From positions 1 to 63,334 of the forward strand of contig JAMCVT010000012.1 of assembly GCA_023475565.1 (NCBI GenBank): a DNA stretch of 63,334 nt, read 5' to 3'. The translations under genes and the position numbers were made by a program. Below the pieces are notes generated by a model. The model was given only the letters and a program-made list of their open reading frames with translations. It ran no database searches and had not been told where the DNA came from. Positions 20,203 through 28,404 of this stretch are shown here, piece by piece; position 1 is the first letter of the stretch; each line of letters opens with the position of its first letter. The stretch is from Actinomycetota bacterium. GTDB lineage: Bacteria; Bacillota; Desulfotomaculia; Desulfotomaculales; Desulfocucumaceae.

Positions 20203-20931
20203 ATGGCGGACTCTATTGAATACCTTACTCCTATTTTTGTGGATGCCCACAATTTGCCTGACGCCTGGTTTCAGCTGCAAAAAAAATTATGGGAAATAGA
20301 CGCATACGAGTACCCTGTCGAATGGGGAAGTTACCCGGGACAGCTTAGAAGAGAATTTGATTTTGCCTGCTGCCGGATAAAACACCCGGGCTTAAGGCCG
20401 CTGTGTGACGAGATACCTCCGGGTCTCAGCATATCCCCGCCCACTACCATTGACAGAATAGAGGAATATTTTCAGACATACATCCTTGGTCCCGGCAAAG
20501 AGGATAATCAGAAATACACATACGGGGAGCGCATCTGTATACAGGTGGAGCACCTGATCAACAGCTTTAAAAGTCAGGGCTTCGGCCATGTAAAGTCCTG
20601 TATTGAGATAGCGCGCCCGGAAGACCTGGTGGATGGAAAGTCACAGCCCTGCCTCAGGCTGATTGACTCCAAGATAAGGAAAGACCGTATAGCCAACGTA
20701 TACAGGCTGCACTTTATTGTTTACTTCAGGGTATGGGATCTGTGGGGAGGTTTTCCCGAAAATCTGGGCGGGCTGCAGCTTTTTAAGGAGTGGCTGGTGG
20801 AGCAGATTGGACCCAACCCTAAAGACGGGCTGCCCCTGGAAGACGGTGAAATGATTGTAATGTCAAAAAGCCTTAACGTCCGGGAGCACATGTTTGAGCT
20901 GTCCAAGGCCAGGGTTTACAGCAGTAAATAA
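20203..20931 (+). CDS. divergent thymidylate-synthase-like protein
   Basis: QPCLRLIDSKIRKDRIANVYRLHFIVYFRVWDLWGGFPENLGGLQLFKEWL aligns by eye with the TS PC...RSxDxxxGLPFN core. Confidence 0.5.
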   Translation: MADSIEYLTPIFVDAHNLPDAWFQLQKKLWEIDAYEYPVEWGSYPGQLRREFDFACCRIKHPGLRPLCDEIPPGLSISPPTTIDRIEEYFQTYILGPGKEDNQKYTYGERICIQVEHLINSFKSQGFGHVKSCIEIARPEDLVDGKSQPCLRLIDSKIRKDRIANVYRLHFIVYFRVWDLWGGFPENLGGLQLFKEWLVEQIGPNPKDGLPLEDGEMIVMSKSLNVREHMFELSKARVYSSK

Positions 20932-21017
20932 AGAGCGGCGAATCAATTGATTTACATAAAACCATTAAAGGTGCAGATCCTTTTCTAACAAGGTGCGGCA
21001 CCTTTTTTTATAAATAG

Positions 21018-21177
21018 CCGTCAGCCGTCAGTTATCAGTCAACCAGTAATACATGGGGCAAAAAACTTCAAAGCCGTAATTTCATTCTCCCTGGTAGCCG
21101 CATATTTGCGGCCGGGAGGTCTGATTACTGACTGCTGATAGCTGACGGCTAGCCGCCCGGAGGGCGGCTTTTTTTTA
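21018..21177. repeat. inverted repeat ending in a terminator
   Basis: TAGCCGTCAGCCGTCAGTTATCAGTCAACCAGTAAT...ATTACTGACTGCTGATAGCTGACGGCTA, then AGCCGCCCGGAGGGCGGCTTTTTTTT. Confidence 0.75.
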
Positions 21178-21278
21178 TTTATAAGCATTGTTAATCTGAT
21201 ACGGTTCATCTATAAATCTTTTTTATGTTTTTGATAAATTAATTATATAACTACCCGGGTTGGATGTATAATATTTTC

Positions 21279-21374
21279 GGGAAGAAAGGGGATGGTCCCC
21301 CCACAGGCTGCAAACCTGCTGGCCGGCCTGTGATCCAGGCCGGGGTCCGGTTCGATTCCGACTTCTTCCCTCCA
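21279..21374 (+). tRNA. SelC-like (long variable arm, 8-bp acceptor) tRNA with GCA anticodon and U73: tRNA-Cys variant
   Basis: GGGAAGAA/TTCTTCCC acceptor (8 bp), D-arm GGGGA-TGG-TCCCC, anticodon arm CAGG-CTGCAAA-CCTG, variable arm CCGGCCTG-TGATC-CAGGCCGG, T-loop TTCGATT, T73, CCA; TATAAT at 21267-21272. Confidence 0.8.
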
Positions 21375-21408
21375 AAATATAAATTGTAATCTGAAAGGGG
21401 GCTGGTGT

Positions 21409-22497
21409 ATGAAAAACAAAAAACTACTGGTGGTGGTTACAGGAGGGGTGTTGGGTTTGCTGTCCGTGCTGCTCGTCAGGTATGGCAACCCTGCCAACAT
21501 GGGTTACTGCATAGCCTGTTTTTTAAGGGATATCAGCGGGGGGCTGGGTTTCCACAGGGCAGAAACAGTCCAGTACATGAGGCCTGAGATATTCGGGCTG
21601 ATCGCCGGGGCCTTCATAGCTGCACTTTTAACAAAGGAATACAGGCCGGTGGGCGGCTCCAGCCCCTTGGCCAGGTTTACCCTGGCTTTTAGCGGAATGC
21701 TGGGAATGCTGGTGTTCCTGGGATGTCCGGTAAGGGCGGTACTGAGGCTGGCCGGAGGGGATCTGAACGCCGGGGTTGGCATACTGGGCCTTATTGCGGG
21801 AGTTTTTATCGGCATACAGTTTCTGAACAGGGGATTCAGCCTTGGCCGGGCAGGGGGGCTGGCCTCCGTTAACGGTTATATATTTCCGGTGACAGCAATT
21901 ATTATATTGATATTAGTGCTTTCCGGCGCTACATACTTTTTCGCCGGTAAAAGCGGCCCCGGCTCCATGCATGCCCCGGTGATTATTTCCGCGGCTGCAG
22001 GTTTGGCTGTGGGTGTTATGGCGCAGCGTTCCCGCTTTTGCATGATAGGCGGGATTAGGGACTTCATTCTCTTCAGGGATACCCACCTTCTTTTAGGATT
22101 CCTATCACTTCTGGTGTTCGCCTTCCTCGGGAATCTTTTCGCAGGAGCTTTTAATCCCGGGTTTGCCGGGCAGCCCATAGCTCATACCGACGGCCTGTGG
22201 AACTTCCTGGGAATGACCCTGGCCGGCGCCGCGGCCACCATGCTGGGAGGCTGCCCGCTGAGGCAGATAATCGCAGCCAGCGAGGGCAACACTGATTGTG
22301 CCGTAACCATTATAGGCTTTATAGCAGGGGCAGCCTTTGCCCATAATTTCGGACTGGCGGCAGGCCCCAAGGGGGTTCCCCTGGCTGGGCAGTATGCCAC
22401 CATAATAGGTCTTGCGGTAGTGTTGGCAATAGGCTTTTTAGGAACCTGCAGAACAAGTTCGGTAAGCGGGGGTGTTGGATATGGACAAAACGGTTGA
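21409..22497 (+). CDS. yedE: YedE-type selenium/sulfur-metabolism membrane protein
   Basis: NPANMGYCIACFLRDISGGLGFHRAETVQYMRPEIFGL...GCPVRAVLRLAGGDLNAGVG...MAQRSRFCMIGGIRD. Confidence 0.88.
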   Translation: MKNKKLLVVVTGGVLGLLSVLLVRYGNPANMGYCIACFLRDISGGLGFHRAETVQYMRPEIFGLIAGAFIAALLTKEYRPVGGSSPLARFTLAFSGMLGMLVFLGCPVRAVLRLAGGDLNAGVGILGLIAGVFIGIQFLNRGFSLGRAGGLASVNGYIFPVTAIIILILVLSGATYFFAGKSGPGSMHAPVIISAAAGLAVGVMAQRSRFCMIGGIRDFILFRDTHLLLGFLSLLVFAFLGNLFAGAFNPGFAGQPIAHTDGLWNFLGMTLAGAAATMLGGCPLRQIIAASEGNTDCAVTIIGFIAGAAFAHNFGLAAGPKGVPLAGQYATIIGLAVVLAIGFLGTCRTSSVSGGVGYGQNG

Positions 22498-22693
22498 TGC
22501 CCGGGGACTTTTGTGCCCGGAACCGGTTCTTCTGGTGAAGAGGGAAATAGATAAAATGACTGGGGGAACGGTAAGGGTATTGGTTGACAACAGCGCCGCC
22601 AGGGAGAATGTAACCAGGATGGCCGAAAATTCAGGGTGGACTGTCAGCGCAGCCGCTGATGGAATAGAATTGATTCTTACCCTTAGCAGATAG
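22484..22693 (+). CDS. TusA/SirA-like sulfur carrier (YedF N-terminal-domain-like)
   Basis: MDKTVDARGLLCPEPVLLVKREIDKMTGGTVRVLVDNSAARENVTRMAE; CPxP motif; overlaps yedE. Confidence 0.85.
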   Translation, partial: DKTVDARGLLCPEPVLLVKREIDKMTGGTVRVLVDNSAARENVTRMAENSGWTVSAAADGIELILTLSR

Positions 22694-22790
22694 GACGCGG
22701 CCTTTTAATTCTCCGGCATATTCACCGGGCGGAGGTATATCGGCCCCACATTTCAAGCAAATCAAGGTGTCGGGCTTATTCATCAAGGAA

Positions 22791-22998
22791 GGGAATACCA
22801 GCCCCGTTGCTAACATTGCGGAGGCTATACCGGGTTTTGACGTAGAAGGCTGCAGAATGACGAGCCGCCTGCAGGACGCAGGCGGCAACCCGAGAGCCGC
22901 ACGGATGCGGCATTCGAGGGTGGTCGGCAGTTCGTTGCCTGCAAGTCTTAAAGCCGGTTTAGCACAGAGTACCCGTTGGCAATGGGGTTGGTATTCCA
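22791..22998. repeat. 208-bp element with imperfect terminal inverted repeats, MITE-like or structured
   Basis: GGGAATACCAGCCCCGTTGCTAAC (22791) and GTTGGCAATGGGGTTGGTATTCC (22975-22998); internal hairpin CCGCCTGCAGGACGCAGGCGG. Confidence 0.5.
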
Positions 22999-23510
22999 GG
23001 CCTGTCTTTCTATGCGATGCTGTTTTTTTACTGCTGAACGCCGTAGTTTTAACTCTCAAAAACGGAGGGTCAGTATAAAATTTTATTTCTTGACTTGGCT
23101 TGTATTTGTTTGAATGCCGGCTAAAAACATGGCGATATGCTGAACAGCACACCCCTGCACAAGGTCATTGGCCAGGTACCAGGCGCAAACATCCAGCTTG
23201 CAGATGCTTCCCGTGACAGGACAAACAAGAATGCTTTTTTCCGCCAATGCAATAGGCCCTCCTTTCGAAAAACAGAAGCTGTTCTATTTCTTCGACAATA
23301 AGGAGAGATCTTCCTATCTGATAGCGGTAAAAAGGGAAAAAAGGGAAAATTTTTAATATGTCATATCTCTGCACCTGGACATTTTTAAAATATTGAGAGC
23401 TTCCTCGGTGAGGGTGTCCGCATTGTTTACCGGATCTATAATTATTTACTAAAAAATAACAACAAATATTGTTGTATTTCGACTTTTCATGAAAGTAAAT
23501 ATTTAAAAAA

Positions 23511-23800
23511 CTACCCGACAAACAGCTGAACAAATATCTTGCCGTACAGCCCCCCGCTGACCACCCCTATACATATTTCCCTGAAGCTGCCGCTCAGTAT
23601 ATTTGCCCGGGCCGCCCTGGTCAGTTCTGTATTTATGGAAAGAGGCCTGGCTCCGTTTTTTTTGCGGGCTTCGTTAACCATGCCAAGCATTCTCTGTTCG
23701 TCCTCGTTTAGCCGGATATTTCCGGCGGCGGAAGGTGGCGGACCTGCGTGCTGCGGAGCTTCCCGGTGGCGGTGAGCTCAGTCCCTGACTGTTCACCATG
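23511..23800 (-). pseudogene. CAP/SCP-domain protein with central deletion and upstream frameshift
   Basis: Minus-strand frame NIRLNEDEQRMLGMVNEARKKNGARPLSINTELTRAARANILSGSFREICIGVVSGGLYGKIFVQLFVG*: CAP N-terminal helix joined to the C-terminal strand. Confidence 0.6.
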
Positions 23801-23873
23801 TCAACCCGTGTAAAGAAATTCGCATAAAATTCCCAGCCCCGGGAGATGTTAAACCCGTACAGGGGGTGATTAT

Positions 23874-24059
23874 ATGGTCAACACAGGCGATATCGCCGAG
23901 CTGAAAAGCTGTATTAACAACGCTCAAAATGTAATAATGGAAATGGGGCCGGTCATTGACCGGGTGGGGAGTCAGGAGGAAAAAGACAGGTTAAAAGAAC
24001 TTTCCGGTAAGATCGGTACCCTGCTGGAAGAGGCCAGCCAGAGGACCAGGGCCATTTAA
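23874..24059 (+). CDS. small hypothetical coiled-coil protein
   Basis: 61 aa with RBS AGGGGGTGA; terminator follows at 24062. Confidence 0.5.
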   Translation: MVNTGDIAELKSCINNAQNVIMEMGPVIDRVGSQEEKDRLKELSGKIGTLLEEASQRTRAI

Positions 24060-24061
24060 GA

Positions 24062-24083
24062 AACACCCCGTTCAGCGGGGTGT
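24062..24083 (+). terminator. Rho-independent terminator
   Basis: AACACCCCGTTCAGCGGGGTGTTTCT. Confidence 0.6.
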
Positions 24084-24113
24084 TTCTGCTTGAATTTTGG
24101 ACTTTTTGTTGAG

Positions 24114-24320
24114 TTATTTCATCTTGTACTGAGGCTCCTGCTGCTCAATGTAATTGACCCGCCCCTTCAGTGTCTTGCACATGCCTTCCAGCTGTTGGTT
24201 CATATCCGCAAACATCTGTTTTGCCCCCTGGTCCTGGGTTTCCAGAGAGAAGGTTTTAAGGTTTGCGGCAGCTCCTTCAAGGCTTGCCAGTGTTTGATGC
24301 ATCTTTACGCCTACTGTCAT
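24114..24320 (-). CDS. DUF1657-like protein
   Basis: MTVGVKMHQTLASLEGAAANLKTFSLETQDQGAKQMFADMNQQLEGM. Confidence 0.75.
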   Translation of the reverse strand: MTVGVKMHQTLASLEGAAANLKTFSLETQDQGAKQMFADMNQQLEGMCKTLKGRVNYIEQQEPQYKMK

Positions 24321-24461
24321 GACATTATCACCCCCTGTTTTTCCTCAGCTATTGTTACCCAAAAAAATAAAAATAAGCTGGAAAAACTGTGCAGGTACAG
24401 TATTTCGTCCGTTTTGTGCCCCGCGACAGTGGAGGTTGAATTGACACCATTAGCCCCTGCA

Positions 24462-26057
24462 TCAAAAACCTCCGGATGAATTCAACGTTTTTGACTCTGA
24501 GCCAGTTGCCGGCAGATAAAGCAGTCCCTTTTCATATACTTTATAGAGCGTCAGGCCGTTAATTTCTTTGGGCTTCCGGTACCAGAATTCTTTCCAGCTC
24601 CGGTCGGCCTCGGGCATGTGCCAGAGTATGCGGTCGGAGATAAACACTGCCCCCACATCGGCCCTTTTTTGGATCTCCGGGATCATATCCAGGCTATAGG
24701 GTATCTTGCAGGCGTAGCGGCCCCCGTACCAGCTGACATGGTGGCCCATGTCGGTGAGGACCACCTTGTTTTTGGGAACCCTGGAGGATATTTCATATAG
24801 TATATCCGAGTAAGTGGCCCTTTCGGGGGTGTGCTTTTCCGGGGGGCCGGGGCTGGTGTAATTATTAATAGAAAGCAAAAGGATGGCTGCTGCTGTGACG
24901 AGACCGGGGACTGCACCCAGATGGCGTAAACGGCTGAAAAGCAGGCTGGTAACTGTGTAAATTCCCCCCAGGGCAAAAATTATATAGAAGGGGGTGAAAA
25001 CAAGGAACAGCCTGGGGATGAAGTGTATAACCAGGAGGGCGGCCAGCTGGGTAATGCAGCACAGTACAATTAAAGGCCTTATGCCGGCTGCCCTTTTGCC
25101 GAGAGGAAGCAGCACAGATGCAAGAAATACTATAAAAACAGCTACCGAAACACCGTTTAGGTTCGGGCTGAGAAAGGAAGAGGTGTAGTCAGCCCAGTTG
25201 TAAGTAATTTTTTCTATAATTTCCCCGGGGTGGGTTTTAAAAAATTCCATTACGTTAACTTTGGTGGTAAACAGGTAGAGGCTGTAGTCCGGATAAACCG
25301 GTGTGAACATTACCGGCTCGTATTTTTGCAGTGAAAAAAGGGGGCTGCCGAAAATAACGGTGTTTCTTATAAACCAGGGCAGCGCTGTCAATATGAATCC
25401 TGCCAGCAGCCTGGAGGGGGGCAGTAAGCCCTCCCTGCGGTAGAACCATCTGAAAAGCAGAAAAAAGGGGATAAACACCAGGGCATTGTACCTGGCCAGG
25501 TAGAAAAGCCCCAAACCTATGCCGGAAAGCCAGTCACCGAAGCTGTTTTTGAGGGTTTTGGCCGAGACCAGAAGCACTGCCAGGGCCATAAGGAATATGG
25601 ACATGGACTCGGTCATCCCGGAGATGCTGTAGTAGAGCAGCTTTGGGGTGAGTGTGTATATAATCACCGACCCCGCCGCCACCAGTGTGCCGAACCACTG
25701 CCTGGCCAGCAGGAAAATAACCGGGCTGGCGGCGATAAAGAAAAAACCTGCACCCAGGGCCGAGGCCTCGTCGATGAAGCCGAATACTTTCTGGAATCCT
25801 GCCAGGGCCAGGGGCCAGAGAGGGGCTCTCCACATATCGGGCTGGGGAACCCCGTGGTGGGCAAGGCCCAGCGGGGTTATGTACTGGGAAATGAAGCCCT
25901 GACCCAGGGCCACATTCCGGGCAATTCCCGCATAGTCCATGGCGTCATTAAGGATAAGCCCGTTGAAATACCTCTGGTAGTACAGGTACCATACGCCGGC
26001 GGTGAATAGTACGGACACAAACAGACAGATTAATGTAAAGAAGTGTTCCCGTTTCAA
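24462..26057 (-). CDS. GT39/ArnT-like membrane glycosyltransferase
   Basis: 531 aa; YAGIARNVALGQGF...PLWPLALAGFQK, many TM segments. Confidence 0.75.
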   Translation of the reverse strand: MKREHFFTLICLFVSVLFTAGVWYLYYQRYFNGLILNDAMDYAGIARNVALGQGFISQYITPLGLAHHGVPQPDMWRAPLWPLALAGFQKVFGFIDEASALGAGFFFIAASPVIFLLARQWFGTLVAAGSVIIYTLTPKLLYYSISGMTESMSIFLMALAVLLVSAKTLKNSFGDWLSGIGLGLFYLARYNALVFIPFFLLFRWFYRREGLLPPSRLLAGFILTALPWFIRNTVIFGSPLFSLQKYEPVMFTPVYPDYSLYLFTTKVNVMEFFKTHPGEIIEKITYNWADYTSSFLSPNLNGVSVAVFIVFLASVLLPLGKRAAGIRPLIVLCCITQLAALLVIHFIPRLFLVFTPFYIIFALGGIYTVTSLLFSRLRHLGAVPGLVTAAAILLLSINNYTSPGPPEKHTPERATYSDILYEISSRVPKNKVVLTDMGHHVSWYGGRYACKIPYSLDMIPEIQKRADVGAVFISDRILWHMPEADRSWKEFWYRKPKEINGLTLYKVYEKGLLYLPATGSESKTLNSSGGF

Positions 26058-26183
26058 TAATAAAACCCTCTCAATACGATAAACTGTATTGGTAAAGTAT
26101 TACATTTTATCGTTTCTTAAAAGATATACTCTGCTAAATCTGATATAATATTAAGAAAGATATCCTGGGGAGGTAAATTTACT

Positions 26184-26390
26184 TTGAGTATAAAAGTAAA
26201 TGTAATTATTCAAAGAGAAGAAAACTGGTTTGTGGCAAAATGTATAGAGAATAGTGTAGCATCCCAGGGAAAAACCATTGAAGAAGCTCTCGAAAATCTT
26301 AGAGAAGCTTTAATTCTATATTTTGAAGGGGAGGTCCCGGAAATTGAGACAAGGCAAACTTTCCTTACAACCATAGAGGTAGCCATTTAA
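26184..26390 (+). CDS. hicB: HicB-like antitoxin
   Basis: WFVAKCIENSVASQGKTIEEALENLREALILYFE. Confidence 0.82.
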   Translation: MSIKVNVIIQREENWFVAKCIENSVASQGKTIEEALENLREALILYFEGEVPEIETRQTFLTTIEVAI

Positions 26391-26617
26391 TGGGATCCAA
26401 GTATCCGGTGCTTCCCCCCGACAAGATAATCAAAGTACTCATAAAGTTTGGTTTTGTCAGGGTTTCTCAAAGGGGCAGTCATGTTAAGTACAAGAAAGAC
26501 GGAATTCCCGCAAAAGTTGTAATTATTCCAATGCATTATGAAGTGGCGAAAGGAACACTGCAGAGTATTCTCGAACAGGCTGGTATGACACTGGAAGAAT
26601 TTCTAAACAACCTGTAA
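26390..26617 (+). CDS. hicA: HicA-like toxin
   Basis: DKIIKVLIKFGFVRVSQRGSHVKYKKDG...VIIPMHYEVAKGTLQSILEQAGMTLEEF. Confidence 0.85.
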   Translation: MGSKYPVLPPDKIIKVLIKFGFVRVSQRGSHVKYKKDGIPAKVVIIPMHYEVAKGTLQSILEQAGMTLEEFLNNL

Positions 26618-26669
26618 TTTGTTACATTAATACAATTTTTCTCTGTGTCCGAAAAATAATACCAGTGAG

Positions 26670-27032
26670 TTATTTCGCCAAAGTCCAAACTCCCGCCAGT
26701 ATTAATCCTGCTCCCATAAGATGAACCGGTGACAGGCTCTCCTTGAAAAATGCCGCCGAGGCAAGAAAAACCAGCAGAAAGCCGGCCCCGGTCATGATGG
26801 GGTAGGCTATGCTGAGGTTTATTTTGCTCAGTACAATGCTGTAAGCTGCCAGGGCCAGCCCGAAAAGGGCAACCCCCGTGATCAGAAGGGGGTTTTTTGC
26901 CGCCTGTATGAAGGCCTGCACCACCGCTCCCTGGTCGAGAATTATTGGGCTCTTTCTCATGGCGGCCTTGATCATTATATTAGCCCCGGCGTTTAATACA
27001 ATGGCTGCCAGCAGGACAAGGTAAATGCGCAT
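26670..27032 (-). CDS. SMR/EamA-like small multidrug-type transporter
   Basis: 120 aa, four TM segments, AYPIMTGAGFLLV. Confidence 0.75.
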   Translation of the reverse strand: MRIYLVLLAAIVLNAGANIMIKAAMRKSPIILDQGAVVQAFIQAAKNPLLITGVALFGLALAAYSIVLSKINLSIAYPIMTGAGFLLVFLASAAFFKESLSPVHLMGAGLILAGVWTLAK

Positions 27033-27253
27033 CTCTTCCTCCTTAGGGAAAGTAAGTTCTGTCGGAATTCAGACACCAGGGCCGTCAAAAGCGGCCACCT
27101 AAGAGAATGAAAATTTGGGGTCCTTATTAAGTCACAGAGGTCACAGAGATTTATGAGCCCCGCTTATAAGCTATATTTAACTTATAAGGAAGCTCAAAAC
27201 CATTCTGGCTTCTGACTCCTGACTCCCGACCGGAGGTATTACCCTTAAGCCGT

Positions 27254-28339
27254 TTAGTACTTCCTAAACAATTCCCCCCACCCGGTCCGGGAGAAGGAGG
27301 TGATCCTGTTCCGCCCTACTGTGGGATACCAGAAGAAATCATGATAGACATTGGAGGCGAAGGGGGCCCACACCATCAGGGGGCTGTGCAGCAGCAGTTT
27401 TTCGAAGGGCTTTAAAAAGCCCTTTCTGATCATCTGGTCCCCCCATATAACAAAGCTCCGGCTGGCCGTAAACTCAAAGTTTACCCCGCTTATATCGTCA
27501 CCCACCAGGTCTACATTCTCCATTCTGGCGTTCCCCAGGCCTTTTTCGTCGCACATCCTCAGGTAGGGAATGGACATGGGGTCCATTCCCATCATTTTTG
27601 CCGCCACTGCGTCTATGGCCACTGAGTCTCCCGAGGCCAGTATATAGTCTTTTATATGGGGAATCATGGTCCGGGGCCCGGCCCCGTCACCGGCCACCGT
27701 TCCGTCCATGACCGCGAAAATGCCGCTGTGGATTTCCTTTTGAAGGATCATCAGATCCACCAGTGTCTCATGCATGTATTTGTGGCAGTAATGCCTGACC
27801 TCTTTTAAAAGGCCTCCGAAGGAGTTTTTGATGGCCCCGGTAGTGATGCTGTGCCCGTGGGTTTTTACCGTGGGCAGGTGCAGAACATTTTTACCCAGGA
27901 ACATTTTGGGTATAAGTATTCCCTCGGGGAAAATACTGTCCAGCACCATAAGCTTTGCCTTTGGCTTGAATAAAACCCACTCAACCTCCGGCAGCGGGGT
28001 AAAGCCGAGGCCGTATTTATTCAGCACCGGCATCCACTTATTGTTTATGGCCCCCTTTAGGGGGTTGGTCACCACAGTTTTGTTTTCCACAGGGAAAAGG
28101 GATTCTTTGCTGTAGCCGTCGTCTATCAGTGTTTTAACCGCTCCTTCCAGCTGCCAGGGCTGGGAGGAGCAGGCCGGAAAATACTTGGTCCAGGAGAGGT
28201 TCAGCTTGATGACTGTATCCCGCTCCCGGGGCAGGAATCTGCTGTAATCCGCCAGATTCATCAGCTTGTGGTAATCTACCAATACGGCTGCAGGCGAAGT
28301 CTTTAGTACGGCAACTTTAGAACGCATTTTTACCTCCAT
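27254..28339 (-). CDS. DUF362-family protein
   Basis: VIKLNLSWTKYFPACSSQPWQLEGAVKTLID...NVLHLPTVKTHGHSITTGAIKNSFGGLL. Confidence 0.8.
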   Translation of the reverse strand: MEVKMRSKVAVLKTSPAAVLVDYHKLMNLADYSRFLPRERDTVIKLNLSWTKYFPACSSQPWQLEGAVKTLIDDGYSKESLFPVENKTVVTNPLKGAINNKWMPVLNKYGLGFTPLPEVEWVLFKPKAKLMVLDSIFPEGILIPKMFLGKNVLHLPTVKTHGHSITTGAIKNSFGGLLKEVRHYCHKYMHETLVDLMILQKEIHSGIFAVMDGTVAGDGAGPRTMIPHIKDYILASGDSVAIDAVAAKMMGMDPMSIPYLRMCDEKGLGNARMENVDLVGDDISGVNFEFTASRSFVIWGDQMIRKGFLKPFEKLLLHSPLMVWAPFASNVYHDFFWYPTVGRNRITSFSRTGWGELFRKY

Positions 28340-28404
28340 GTTTTCTTATACTGTCTCATTCTGGATTCTGACTTCTGGCTTCTGTATTCCGACCGCATAT
28401 TCAC

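Noticed and set aside
21279-21374. simple decayed selC (tRNA-Sec pseudogene)
   Set aside because: The change to GCA together with U73 matches CysRS identity, which random decay would not favour; the bulged T-stem still needs verification.
22631-23152. 173-aa minus-strand ORF as a gene
   Set aside because: It overlaps the tusA-like gene and spans the inverted-repeat element; no recognisable domain.
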